64,000 nucleotides of DNA, from the NCBI GenBank assembly GCA_025529335.1, contig JAMYHX010000063.1, forward strand, positions 62,001 to 126,000. Reading direction: 5' to 3'. The notes beneath the pieces are model-generated. The model saw nothing but the letters and a program-made list of their open reading frames with translations. It had not been told where the DNA came from and ran no database searches. The translations under genes were made by a program, and so were the position numbers. Source of the DNA: Rhizopus sp. PT2906 (Eukaryota; Mucoromycota; Mucoromycetes; Mucorales; Rhizopodaceae). Below, piece after piece: positions 10,471-22,906 of this stretch. Position 1 is the first letter of the stretch. Each line of letters opens with the position of its first letter.

Positions 10471-11399
10471 TTCTTAGAGTTCTTCTTTCAGACGGCACTA
10501 GGACCAATTGTTGATCTGAGAGCTGAAACTTAGTCCCAAACAGGAGAGAGTTTATTCCGAAGAACTTCATTTAAATTTTTAATGTAATAAGAGGTAAATT
10601 TCTATTCCAGTTCTATTGTTATGTCATTGTGAAGCTTCATCTTATCTTATTGTACTCATTGGTCCTCTACTTGTCTCAATGCAGCTTTATTGACAGCATT
10701 GGATCAAAATGTGTTAATGCAAAGACTATAAAGCTTATTCACCATTTATAAGTTAGTATTTATTCCTTATGATATTATTCTTCGTCAGATCTGAAGTAAC
10801 TCTTGTCTGCATGAAAGACGATGTTCAAGCTTTATTGTATATTATATAATGTCTTATTTTGTAACACTAAACAAACCACACCTACACTTAACACTATGTA
10901 TAGCACTAAAGTATAAGAAAAGTATGTGTCCATGAATCTGTAATAATCTCTTTATTATTTTGAGAGTTCATCATTAAAAATAGTTTCGTTTTATAAGAAA
11001 ACAGGATTATTGCATGTATTTATCACGGACAATGAGAATTGGGCATGATGCATCTATAAGAATAACATATCTTGTGGTCAGTCTTTTGCTTTTGCTTTTC
11101 TTTTTTCAACGAATATAGTTTTGAAAATTATGCAAAGAGTAAAGCCCAAAAAAAAACAACTATGTATACGTCACATTAATTTAGCGCGTATTTACGCGTG
11201 TGCGTAATGTTTTCCCTTATAAAAACTACAGAAATGCGACTTTACATTCTGAAAAGACTGTACGAAAAAGTGACAAGTCAGTGCGACATCTCTTTTTGGA
11301 AATGGTGTACTGCGTGACTACATATATCTGGAGTTTAAAACGCTTTCATGGCCTGCTGTTTCAAGCTGACTTTTTGCAGGTTTACTTACTACATTCAAA
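10471..11399. other. Gene-poor stretch upstream of COQ11
   Basis: AT-rich, no gene seen. The last 200 bp presumably hold the COQ11 promoter. An ORF at 11200-11430 overlaps the COQ11 start in another frame and is not supported. Confidence 0.4.
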
Positions 11400-12535
11400 A
11401 TGTCAATTGCGAGAAAGGTACTCGTTGTAGGTGGCACTGGTTTCCTTGGTAATGTCGCATAAATTGCAGACTATCACTTTTATTAACATATATATCAATA
11501 GGGCTTGATGTTTGTAAACTTGCTGTTCAAAAGGGTTGGGAAACAGTCAGTCTAAGGTAAAAAAGAATTTGTTTTGGTTTTTGTTGTCATAAACTTAGTG
11601 TTTCTTGTATATAGTCGAAAGGGAGAACCTACTGCTTTTCAACAGAGAGGAAGACCCGCCTGGGATGAAAAGGTAAAGATATACATATATATGCTTCAAA
11701 CGCGTTTTCAAGTTGTCTAATGATAATATAGGTTCAATGGACTTCTGGTAACTCACTCGAGCCCGAGAGCTATAAGGAAGTGCTATCGGGAGTGACTGAT
11801 GTGGTTCATAGTGTTGGTATCCTTTTAGAGAATGACTATAAGGGCATTGCACAGGCAAAGTCTCTGTGTGAGGTTGCGGGAAAGTTACCAGGACTACTGT
11901 TGAATGACAAGGGAAATCCTCTTGATCCCAAGTTGGAACATAAGGTTCGTCCAACTTATGAGATGATGAACAGAGATACAGGTAACTCATCTATACAATA
12001 TAGTCTCGTGTCTGTATGCTCATGCCCTTCTTATATATACATATATATAGCCATCACTGTTGCCAACCAAGTTGAAAAACTACCTTCGATAAAATCGTTT
12101 GTGTTTATCTCTGCATCTCAAGTCATGCCATTTATTGATCCTCGATACTATACAACAAAAAGAGAGGCTGAAAGCTATTTATTTAAAATAGACAAGTTTA
12201 AAACAGTCGTTCTACGTCCAGGTAAGAAGGATAAGAAAAGAGAGAGAAAACAACTTTTTGAAACGGAGAGTCTGATGTACATACACTATGTAGGCTTGAT
12301 GTATAATTCAAATAGACCCACTGTCGCTCCTCTTGTAGGCGCATTAAAACTCGCCAACGCCATCACAAGTCCTTTCAAAAAAGAAATCGGAAGTTTACCC
12401 GGAGGTAAATCAATCACGACAGCCCCTCTAAATACAGAGCAGGTAGCAAGAGCCATCATAGCTTCTATTGAGTTAGAAGAACATGGTATTTTCGATGTAG
12501 ACGGCATTCAACAATTAAGCAACAAATGTATATAA
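11400..12535 (+). CDS. COQ11: Coq11-like NAD(P)-binding protein of ubiquinone synthesis
   Basis: Six exons (11400-11448, 11502-11556, 11615-11672, 11732-11981, 12051-12221, 12294-12535) encode 274 residues of an atypical short-chain dehydrogenase. Visible features are the dinucleotide loop VLVVGGTGFLG, DVVHSVGILLEN, YEMMNRDTAITVANQ, the YxxxK-like YYTTKREAE and VVLRPGLMYN, all in the order seen in yeast Coq11 (Ylr290c). Coq11 associates with the CoQ synthome in mitochondria. The N-terminus lacks an obvious presequence. A possible further splice (12528 to 12607) would extend the C-terminus but would lie antisense to the last exon of the neighbouring UBX gene, so I end at 12535, 19 bp from that gene's stop. 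Confidence 0.85.
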
Positions 12536-12554
12536 AAAAGTACCCATTTATTGA

Positions 12555-14465
12555 TTATTCATGGTTAACAGAGTTGCCATTATATGTCGGTCTTTTTTCA
12601 TTTTCAGCATTATCATTCCCTTCGTATAAGGTATTGAAGCGGGCAGTAAAAGGTGTTCGCCTAAGGATAGAATAGTAAGCTTTAAGGAGATGTCATGTCA
12701 AGAGTTATCTTACCTTTGTCCTCTATCTGCCACTGACGTAGATGTGCTATCTTCGCTTGAGTTAGGTATGCCTCCTAAACGATGACCGCCCTTCAAACTG
12801 TGAGCAGACGACTGCTGCTGCTGTTGCTGCTGTTGTTGTTGTCGTTGTTGCTGTTGCTCAGATGCAGCAGATGGTTGAATGGGATTATATCCATTTCTTG
12901 GAAATAACGTGCCAAACAATCCGGCGAAAAAGCTCAGTAAACCAACAAAGAAAGCGTAGATATGGCCTAGCCCAGCTTGGAAAAAACCGAGCTGGGAACT
13001 ACTATTCTGGTTTAAACTGGGTGCTATGTTTTTGCTTCGCTTCAGGATGATGGTAGCGCTTGGGCAGAGATCCAGGTCTCGGAGAGAGGTATTATCATCT
13101 GCTTCAGTAAATAAACGAGTAGGAAACAGAGAAGAGAGCTTATAGTCCCTCTTTTCATCTGTTCTGTTCTATAAAATTTTGTGTTCAATATCCCTTCTCT
13201 TTCTGTTTGTGTTCACGTTAGAGCTACCTACTTGTTCAATCCAGTGTTTTACTGTAGCCAAAGTATCAGATGCTACAAATAAAGTATTAAATATCCATAA
13301 TGATGCATCTATCCTTTTTACCTTCAAACTGATGACGCATATTTGTCCCGTCAAGCAAACGGATATTCAGATTGCTATATTCATGGTTATGTCTCTTCTT
13401 ACTTGGAGAGGATTAGTCCAAATAAAAATGGGAAGGAAAACATTCAATGTACCTCGTATTGTCTATCTGCTGACTGGATGAACCAGCCGCTTCTTGACGT
13501 TCTTTTTCTGCCTTTCTCTCTGCTAATCTCTCTGCGCGATCTCTGGCTATCTGTTCGCGCACTCTACGTTTATGCTCTTCTGCCTCCTTGCGTTCTTTTT
13601 TTATCCTTTCAAGGTACAATTGGTTTTCCCTATCCTTTTGCATCTGCTGAGCCTCTTGTATAGCCTTTGCCTCATTTCTACGTTTTATCTCTCTCGCTCG
13701 TTCTTCCTGCAAGATTATCAGTTGATCACGGTCTGCATTGCTAATAAATGCATGCACTTACTTGTCTTTCTTGCTCAGCGCGTTGTTTTCGAGCTTCTTC
13801 TAATCGCTTTTGTAATCTATTTATTTTTAAATTAAATTATTCGTTATATCCTGTGCTGTAGGCTTACTCCGCTTTCTTTGCTGCTGCTGCCTCTGCATTT
13901 GCATTGTTATTTGTAGACGCATTATTTTGGTTCTCAAAAGGTATATCAACTGTCGTACGACTACCACTTGCCTCAGGAGACGTGCTCGTATTTAAAGACG
14001 CGTTTTGCTGACCAACATTGGTTTGATTTTTTGCACTTGTTATCTTTTCCAAGAGTTCTTGTTTGGTAATAGCTTCAGTTCCAAACTCTCTGATTACACC
14101 TTGCTTGATGAAGTACAAGATGGGTACAGTCTGTATTGGATCTGCAATATAAAGGTTAGACCAAGCGAACTTTACGAGTATAAGCTTACATAATTGGCTA
14201 AAAAGAGAAGCATTCTCTGAGTCCTTTTCCATTTTTAAAGCAACAGCATGTTGTTTAATGTGATTTGCTATTTCTTCATCATTGAGTGTGTTGTCTAATG
14301 TCTTAGTTTTATCAGAGTCGTCTATTATTATTGTTATTATAAATAGTAAAATAAAAGACTAGAAATATATAAACCATAAATATAGACAAGAAATACACAA
14401 TTCTTCTGGTTGACTAAAGAGACTGCATCCTTCACTGGACCAGAAAACCAAACACTTTCAGACAT
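12555..14465 (-). CDS. UBXN4/erasin-like UBX-domain ERAD protein
   Basis: Nine exons (14465-14375, 14321-14190, 14141-13868, 13816-13762, 13706-13453, 13374-13322, 13272-13232, 13168-12714, 12660-12555) give 486 residues, close to human UBXN4 (508). Order of domains: thioredoxin-like UAS segment (MSESVWFSGPVKDAV, TVPILYFIKQG), long Arg/Glu/Lys coiled coil, UBX domain (NIRLLDGTNMRHQFE, LSSLFPTRLF, SATIILKR), a hydrophobic hairpin (HIYAFFVGLLSFFAGLFG) and a poly-Gln tract from CAG/CAA codons at about 12810-12860. The C-terminus ends YNGNSVNHE, like other fungal UBX proteins. This architecture fits an ER-membrane adaptor that recruits Cdc48/p97 for ERAD. Exon 1 uses an unusual GTTTAT donor. Confidence 0.85.
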
Positions 14466-15027
14466 GGTTGAAATAATAAAAAGAAAGACGATATGTGTGA
14501 CTTGGACATATGAATTTTTATTAAATAAATAAATAAATAAATCCTTTGTTTTTGGACCTGACTCGAGTCAGATCTAAAAACAAAGTAAAAAGACAAGCCA
14601 TAATAAAAGGGAATGTATCCTATAATAAGAATATATGGTAAATATATCAATTGACAACATATTGTTTCTTTTTTTTTTCGCTCAGGTAAAAATGGATTGT
14701 ATCATCAATAACCATTCTGCGTGGTGCATGATCAAATTTATCATCAAAGCAAAAAAAAAAAACCCTCCAAAATAACAACTTACCACTTTTGAATATCTTT
14801 CCCCTCTTTCTTCTAGTTAAAGAGAAAGGAGAGAGTTAAAAAAAAAAAGAAAAGAATTGATAGGCAAATTTGCTCTACTTAAAAGTTCATTCAAAAATTT
14901 TTTTTAGTGTCTCAGTCACAAAGCTTGTCACAGCCCTTTCTCCGCCCATGAACAATATTTTAGCTTATGTAGAAAATACAAGACGACACGGTCAATGACA
15001 AGAACAGTAGTGAAGCATATCAATTTA
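14466..15027. other. Intergenic between UBX gene and valyl-tRNA synthetase
   Basis: Holds the UBX gene promoter and the ValRS 3' end. A TAAA microsatellite (14520-14541) abuts the palindrome listed separately. No gene seen. Confidence 0.5.
14544..14585. repeat. 42-bp near-perfect palindrome
   Basis: Two 21-nt arms meet without a spacer at 14564/14565. Their inner 7 bp are perfect (centre CTGACTCGAGTCAG) and the arms differ at only two positions. It lies about 80 bp upstream of the UBX start codon. The core contains two inverted TGACTC elements, the consensus of Gcn4/AP-1-type factors; whether a factor uses it is unknown. Confidence 0.7.
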
Positions 15028-18000
15028 TTAGTTATCACTTGATTGCTTACGAATAAACACAGTGACATTATCACCAACAGATCCAGATTCGCTTTCTGCA
15101 GGGGATTCTGCACTTGCATCCAAAATAGATAATTCAGTGACACCTTTAGCCAAGGCAACAATAGTATGCTTTTGACTTTCATAAAGTTTGAAGAGAGTAG
15201 CATCGCTGGTTTGTACAGCAGCAACAATGTTCTTCTTTAACATGAGCTGAGTAGCAATTGAACGAATGACCTTGACGCCTTCAAAAAGAGTGTCAAAGTC
15301 CTTTTCAGCTTCAGTGAAGTCAAAGGCCTTATTTTCAGTAGGATACTTGGCCTTTACAATACTTATAATGTTGTCTCCAGGGCGACGGACAAGACGTTGG
15401 AACAGTTCTTCAGTAACAAAAGGCATGAATGGATGCATAAGCTTAAGGCCGGCCTCAAGACAGGTGTATAAAGTATTTTGAGCTGTAACTTTACGTGCAT
15501 GAGCAGCTTCATCCTTGCTAGTATCAATATCACAAACAGGCTTGATTGCTTCGATATAGACATCGCAAAGCTCATAAAGCCAGAATTGATATACAGCATC
15601 TGTGGCAGCCTTAAAGTTACGTTCTTCTAATGCCTTGTTGGTATCAATAGCACATTTGTTAAGCTTTGTGAGAATCCATTTGTCAACCAAGGACTCATTT
15701 CCACTGGGCTCGGAAGAAGCATTGGGCTTAAAATCATCACCAAGCTTCATCAAAGCAAAACGAGTGGCGTTCCACAACTTGTTACAGAATTTACGATAAC
15801 CTTCAACACGTAAGATGTCAAGGTTGATATCACGACCACCAGTGGTATAGGCACACAGAGCGAAACGAAGAGCATCAGTACCACATTGGGGAATGCCTCT
15901 GGGGAAATCTGCCTTTTGACCAGCCATTGCCTTTTTGATTTCCTTAGGGTCAAGATTACCTTGGTTTAATTTATCATGAAGACCTTGAAGAGTGATACCT
16001 TCGATAACATCAACGGGATCAATGACGTTACCAAGCGACTTGGACATCTTTCGTCCATGGGCATCACGGATCATAGCGTGACAGAGAACTTCCTTGAATG
16101 GAACCTTGCCGGTTAATTGGATACCAAGCATAACCATACGAGCAACCCAGAAGAAGAGAATATCCCAACCTGTTTCGAGCATGCTGGCAGGATAAAAGTG
16201 TTCCATATCAAATGTTTGCTCGGGCCAGCCTTGGATAGAGAATGGCCATAAACCAGAAGAGAACCATGTGTCCAAAACGTCAGGATCTTGCTCAAGGGTG
16301 AACTTCTTGCCAGGGAACTTGGCTTCGGCAGCGGCACGAGCCTCATCTTCGTTGTGGCCAGTAACCCACAATTCGTTATTCATCTGGTCGTTGTTTTCAC
16401 CTTCAATCTTGACAAAGTAAGCAGGCACACGGTGGCCCCACCAGAGTTGACGAGAGATACACCAGTCATTAATATTGCTTAACCAACGGAACCAGTCACC
16501 TTCGGAAACCTTGGGTGAAATCTTGAGCTCACCATCAGTGACAGCCTTCATAGCCTTATTAGCCATATCTTGACACTTGACCCACCATTGAGGCTTCATC
16601 AAGGGTTCAATAATATCACCAGACTTGCTACAGACAGGAACGCTCATGGGGTTTTCCTTTACACCAACAAATAAGCCCTTGGCCTTGAGATCTTCAACAA
16701 TTTGTCTACGGACATGGAAACGCTTCATACCCTTATAAGGACCAGCATTTTCGTTGAAGGTACCGTCATCATTGAGGATGTTGATAAATTCCAAATTGTG
16801 GCGCTTTCCTACTTCATAATCGTTGAAGTCATGGGCAGGTGTGATCTTGACAGCACCAGTACCAAAGGCCATGTCGACGGCAATATCATCGGTAACAATA
16901 GGAATACGACGATCAATAAATGGATGAACGACGTATTTGCCGTGAAGATGTTTGTAACGTTCATCATTAGGGTGGACGGCAATAGCTGTGTCACCCAACA
17001 TGGTTTCGATACGGGTGGTGGCAACAACAATGCGTTCATCTGATCCTTCGACTTGATAAGCAAATTCATTGAGAACACCAAATTCAAACTTTTCCTTATC
17101 ATCGTATCCAGCAACGCTCAATAAAGTACGACCCGTCAATTCCTTATTTTCGACTTCCAAGTTGGATAAGGTGGTATTAAGGGCAACACACCAGTTGACA
17201 AGACGGTTAGCACGATAAATGATGCCATCACGGTGAAGACGGATAAAGTTTTCTTCTACAGCATAGTAGCGTTTCTAAAAGACAATAAGTTACTCTGAAA
17301 AAAACAATGACTAATACCTACAGGATCCATCGTGAACACAGCACGATCCCAATCAAATGAGGCACCGAGACGCTCAAATTGGGTATGAATCTTGTTACCG
17401 TAGAGTTCCTTCCATTCCCACACCTTTTCAACAAACTTTTCTCGTCCGAGATCATGACGAGTAGTTTTTGATTGCTTCCACAACATCTTTTCAACAACGG
17501 ATTGACATGAAATACCGGCATGATCTGTACCAGGATTGAAAAGGACGGTCTTGCCCAACATACGTTGCCTATGAAATAAAGGAAATGAGAATCTAAAGTT
17601 ATATGGAAACAATCAACATACCAGCGGATCAATGCATCTTGAATAGCCACAGTTAAAGCGTGACCAATATGTAAGGAACCAGTAATATTTGGTGGAGGGG
17701 CAGGAATAACGAATGTACCCTCAGGCTTTGGCTTTCCATCAGGACCAAATTCAGGTTTGAAGAGACCTTCCTTAACCCACCAGTCGTACCAAGCACTTTC
17801 GACAGCACGGGGATCATAAGCATTAGCCATTGGCTCAGACATGTCTATGACTCTATGTGAATCATTGTGTATCATTTATCATGCTTCGGTCTTTTTTTTA
17901 CCTTTCTTTTCGCCCTTGGGTGTCTTGTTAACAAAGACAGGTGTAGAAGTCTTTGACTCCTTCTTCTTTTTTTTATCGGCATTGTTACTGTCTCCAGCAG

Positions 18001-18235
18001 CTTTCTTGGCTTCATTAAGCTATTGAGATGACACAATTGTTTAAAAGATCTGCTATCCTATACCATTGTTATTATTTACCTTGGCTTGTTTTGCTTGGAA
18101 TTTAGCCAACTTGGCGGCCTGTTTTTCTTTCTGCTTGGCTTCCTTTGCTGCCTTCTTGGCAGCAGCAGCAGCATCAAGTTCGGGCTTGTTGTCGGCGGCA
18201 GGTGTGTCCTGTGGTTGCTCTTTAGGATCAGCCAT
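15028..18235 (-). CDS. VAS1: Valyl-tRNA synthetase
   Basis: Five exons (18235-18080, 18019-17902, 17844-17622, 17568-17322, 17274-15028) encode 996 residues. Class-I signatures are intact: HIGH as GSLHIGHAL, the zinc/editing region FNPGTDHAGI, and KMSKS as RKMSKSLGNVIDP. The editing (CP1) domain and the anticodon-binding domain follow in normal order, ending in a coiled-coil-like tail. The N-terminal 90 residues are a Lys/Ala-rich extension, as in other eukaryotic ValRS. Yeast VAS1 makes both cytosolic and mitochondrial enzymes from alternative starts; no mitochondrial presequence is evident at this ATG, so a second start or gene may exist. It diverges from bL36m with 156 bp between starts. 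Confidence 0.97.
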
Positions 18236-18391
18236 GTTTCGTTGACGGGAAAAAGAAGCTCAAGTCCCTTCCAAACAAAACTTTTTTTTTGACATGGCTG
18301 AGTCTGAATTTTCAGGACGAAAAAAAAAAAATATAATATAGTGGTTGCTTAGCCTTGTCATAATTTGATTTTTATACTAGGCCAATATACA

Positions 18392-18628
18392 ATGTCATTT
18401 CTGACAAATTTCACAAAGACCGCATTTCAACAATTCACTAGACAACAACAGCCTACCTTGGCACTATGGCAACAGACTAATAACTCTTTTATGTATAACG
18501 TTGTTCGCACAATGAAAGTTCGATCTTCAGTCAAGAAGTTATGTGATGGCTGCACAACTGTCAGAAGAAGAGGAAAGCTTTTTGTTACATGTTCAAAAAA
18601 TAAGAAGCATAAGCAACGTCAAGGCTAA
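18392..18628 (+). CDS. RTC6: Mitochondrial ribosomal protein bL36m
   Basis: One exon, 78 residues. The N-terminal half is a presequence-like stretch (MSFLTNFTKTAFQQFTRQ); the C-terminus is bL36: MKVRSSVKKLCDGCTTVRRR, RGKLFVTCSKNKKHKQRQG. The zinc ligands C-x2-C and C plus H are present. It is a component of the mitochondrial large subunit, called Rtc6 in yeast. An upstream ATG at 18365 is in frame but gives a less presequence-like start. Confidence 0.92.
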   Translation: MSFLTNFTKTAFQQFTRQQQPTLALWQQTNNSFMYNVVRTMKVRSSVKKLCDGCTTVRRRGKLFVTCSKNKKHKQRQG

Positions 18629-18741
18629 ACTGCTTTTCAGCATTTGCATAAAACAACAACAGCAACAGCAACAATACAAGTAGAGGAAGAAATATTGGCA
18701 ATATATATATAAAAAATAATAAAAATTCTATCATTCTATTC

Positions 18742-21700
18742 TTATTGTTTCAATTGGCCGTATCTAATACTTTGTAAGCCAATGCCAGTAGCTGCTGCGT
18801 GAATGCATCCACTAAACAAAAGTATTTAATCAAGAGAGAATGTATTAGGATCACGGACTTACTTTAAAGACACAGCATCGAGGGCAGAAGGATCAGGGAC
18901 ATCGAGAAAGGTAGCAGCAGATAGTGCTAGAGAAACGCTGCCATCCTTAAGATTATTAGTTACTTTCCAAATGTTCAATCGTTGGTCAGTAGAACAAGTA
19001 AAGATGATATCACCAACACATTTGATGCCTAGTTGAAATAAATAAGCTGAAATTATTGTGTGTTTTCTGTGCTTATACCTGTAACTGAGGATGCATGGGC
19101 ATCGGGAATTCTAAAAGAATCACCAATAGGCTTTACAGTATTATCATCCTGAATATGCAAAACAGTTGCAGAAACAGCATTATCTTCGCCTCCAGTGACA
19201 ACCAGTAAATGCTTCTTGTCTAATAACAACGTGCATTAGCATTACCCCCTCTGTTCAACTTGAACAAAATACCTTTGTATGGAATTGCTTCTAACCCATT
19301 TACACCTGACATATGTGTTCTATAATAATATAATGGCTCTGACAGTCTGAATGCCGCAAGGGTAGGTTCAGCTTCCAGTTCATCTACTTTTTCTAGAGCA
19401 TTTTGCAACTCGTCATGAATATCCCACATGGCAATACCTCCTTCAGTGGCTGAAGTAAAGAAATAGACATGTCCGTTGACTTGAACATGGCAAATTTGAA
19501 GTATACACTTTGCATGCCAAGTACCATCTGCCACAAGAGAAAACTTTCTGCTATCTTCATTGAACAGCCAAAACCTGATCATAGAGTCAGAGTAGACTGC
19601 TCCAATGATATGATGTTTGGGAGAAATATCAAAGGCTGTTATATCCATAATTCTAACTTCTATATCCTTTGTTAAAGCAGGACAGTTGGCCATTTCAAGA
19701 CAATTCAGATGCACAGGCTCTTGTTCAGCCCTAGGCGAAAGTACTTCAATCTTCCAACAACGGAGTTCTTCTAGACCACCACTAGTAAACAAGAGAGTAG
19801 ATGAACCTTGACTATAGTCAATTGTTTTGATAACTGTCGTATGTTTGCGAATATTGACAAGCGTATGAAACCCGGAGGTACTGCTTGGCATATACTGCTG
19901 AATCCTAAGGATTGTGTCTTCACCACCCGTGGCGAATAAGAGAGGCCATGGCTCTTTCATACCTTTACATGGCAGCTCAAGAAACCGAAGAGCACGTACT
20001 TCACGACCATGATAATTTTGCTGAAGTATACTATCGTTAAATCCTTCATCCATACCTGAAACGTCTCTGAAATGAGCAAAAAGCACTTCTTTCCTGATAA
20101 AGGCAAATGCTGATTTGTTTAGTTTGGCATCGTCTGCAAAGAAATTCCACCTTCTGTGTCCACCGCCACAGTTAATAGAGGCCATAACAAAGTTTTTCTT
20201 TTCATTATATACAAAAAAGTGTTTTCTAAAGAAACCAAGTAATAAAAGCTCGTTGTCTATGAATAAAGAGCCCTCCAATGTGCCCTTGGTAACCTTGTTT
20301 CGGTATATTTTTTCAAGCGTCATATCTCGACTACGGACAAGCGTATCACCTCTACTGGCCACTCCTAGCTGTGTTTCTTGTTCTTCTGCTTCAGTACAGC
20401 CTGCATCAGAAGACATCTTTTCTGAAGCTTCTTTTAATAAGCAAAGACGGTATTGGATATAGCAGCCATCACGGCCCGTTGTCCAAAAATCGACATTTCC
20501 GTTTGTCTCTTGCTCTTCATCATCGTCTGTACGAGATCTTGGTCGAACCAGTACACTTGTGATAGCTTGACGACCGTGTGATCGACGGAGCTGTAAAGAA
20601 GCTTTCAGGCTTTGAACAGTATGATCTAAAGAGGCTTTATAGCTTGGTATACGATATATCAACAAGGCAGATTCTCGAGACCCACAAATAAGAATGCTGT
20701 GTTCTTCAACCATTCCAGTTGATAAGATGGTTGTCTTTTCGACAGGCATTTCAATATTGTACAATGTTTCAAGAGAAGGCTACACTAGTTACTATACATA
20801 TTTGATGATTAGACAGTTGACTTACTTTTGAACTAGAAAGGTCCAATACATGGAAAAGGACTCTTTCGTTGTATCCATTTGAAATTATGTACAAGATATT
20901 TTCATCTACAATATTCAATCAATACGATTATTCAGTTCATCTTTGTCATTTTCTTACTTGAAGATGATTCAATAAAGATTTCAAAGAGCTTTTGTTTGTG
21001 TGCTGGCACTTTTACTGGCTACATAAAGTCATAAGATTGTCATTTAGACAGTACATAGCATACTCACTTCAAACTTATTTTCAGGACTAATCACAATCAA
21101 ATCACCATAAATATTGCCTATAACCACGACTCTACCACACTTTGAACTTTTCATGATGGCATAATTTTTGTACGAAGGATCATGTTGAATCTCTTCCCAG
21201 ACATTCTTGCTTTTATCACATTTTAACAGATAGCCTTCTGTAGTTGCTCCTATCAACATCTGATCTTTAACCATAGCAAAGTTGCGTACGTAATCTTTGC
21301 CTCTTTCTGCAGGCAAAGGAAAGCTATTGAGATCCTCTTCTGAGTCTATTCTACTATTCTTAATGGAGGCAAAAGACCATAAACGGATACCTGAATCCTG
21401 TCCTCCGGTGGCTACAACATTATGTTCCGGATTAATGGCACAGCTCCATACATTTTTACTAGCATGTCCTTCCCAACAGGCAATACAGTCATTGCCATTC
21501 TCATTATCTTCATCTTCAACATCCTCTTGCAGCAGTGCGTTCTTCCAAACTCTGCAGGTCGAGTCTTCGGATATACTAACTAGGTACTGGCCGACAAATT
21601 GACAATCCCATACACGAGCGGTGTGGCCGAACAATATGAGAGGTTGTTTACTGTAAAGTGTTGAATAACAGTTTTTATGCTTTTTTTTTTCTTTTCGTGT

Positions 21701-22613
21701 GGTGTATACCTTTCATCTTCAAGTGACCATATACGAATGGTTCTATCATCAGAGACACTTGCTATTTGGCTTGCATCATGATTAAACCGTACACAAAAGA
21801 TAACGCCTTCATGACCAATCAACTTTTTATACACGACAGCGTCATCACATTCATCCTTTATCAATGGCTTCCATATATGAACTTCATTAAACACTGTGCC
21901 TGAAGCAATCGTCAATGTGTCTCTGGTAGTACCAAAGATACGAGCTGAATATAGAATACATCGAACTTGACATTGAACAGAATATAACACGTCCACAGAT
22001 CCAGATCCATTCAATCTTACAATTTCCATGAAATTATGGGCATAGACTATTGACATTTGTATCAAAGAATCATCATTTTCAATCATCCATTGTGCATCCA
22101 TAATCCAGTCTTTAAAGGGTCCAAATGTCTGTTCAACTGTACAACTAGATGCTATGTCAATAGAAGCATTTTTGGACTAATATATTCGGGCATTACCTTG
22201 CATCATCATCTGATACCTCGACCGTAAGGATGGATAAGTATTTTGATCCAAATATGGCCAATTTTCTGGTCTCTGTTTTCGAGTCTGACAGAATTACTTT
22301 TGGATCTGCAAATTGCTTGGTTAATATTGTCTTTATAATTAAGCATGTTAATATCAGACCTACATGGAACAATCCGATGAATGCGATTAGCTTGCATAAC
22401 ATAATCACTGCACAGTATCTTTCCGGTTTGTATGTTGTATATTCTTAAATAAGGACCATGTCCTGCTAACAGAATGTGGTCATTGTGAAAGCATAAACTG
22501 GTCACTATTCCAGCAAACATGTCCTTTTCTAGCACCTATAAACAATTAAAGTCTCGCTCATGAAAAAGAGGCAATGTTTATACATTGTTGTCACTTTGGT
22601 ACGTGCTTGTCAT
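18742..22613 (-). CDS. RTT10: WD40 protein Rtt10/WDR6 (Trm734-type tRNA methylation partner)
   Basis: Eleven exons give 1117 residues with WD40 repeats throughout. Exons: 22613-22584, 22535-22364, 22305-22197, 22144-21710, 21650-21068, 21018-20958, 20905-20826, 20779-19273, 19219-19079, 19028-18863, 18811-18742. Characteristic are the N-terminal ILLAGHGPYLRIYN, then GHEGVIFCVRFNHDASQIAS, FGHTARVWDCQFVG with SISEDSTCRVW, and the C-terminal VTGGEDNAVSATVLHIQDD. In yeast this protein (Rtt10/Trm734) binds the methyltransferase Trm7 for 2'-O-methylation of position 34 in tRNA; human WDR6 acts with FTSJ1. The first exon (ten codons) was chosen because the next exon begins with GTG and needs an upstream ATG; a shorter model could start at the ATG at 22520. 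Confidence 0.88.
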
Positions 22614-22906
22614 ATTTTTACAAAAAGGCCTTATTTTTTTTTTAAAAAAAAAAGATTGGCTGCAGTCGGTTTTCCAAGGGCGCGGAAACATGACACGGAC
22701 ACCAAAATACCAAGTCACGTAGTATTCATGCAATCGCCTCCAAAAGCAGTAAAGAGATCGTTCTTTAGCATTAGTACAAGTTTAAATGCTAATACATTTT
22801 TATTTTATAACAATGAATGCGGTTGTTTACAAGGAGCATCTATATATATTGAAGGGTAATACATGATATATTTACATTAGATTAATCTCAGGAATATAAT
22901 GCCTTT

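Noticed and set aside
9826..10708. Short similarity between ttattgactgtattggatcaa (9826 region) and ttattgacagcattggatcaa (10688 region)
   Set aside because: About 20 bp with three or fewer mismatches can occur by chance in AT-rich DNA and does not extend on either side.
12608..12675. Possible seventh exon of COQ11 (donor at 12528, strong acceptor at 12607)
   Set aside because: The same DNA encodes the last exon of the UBX gene on the other strand with a family-typical C-terminus; COQ11 already has a sensible stop at 12535.
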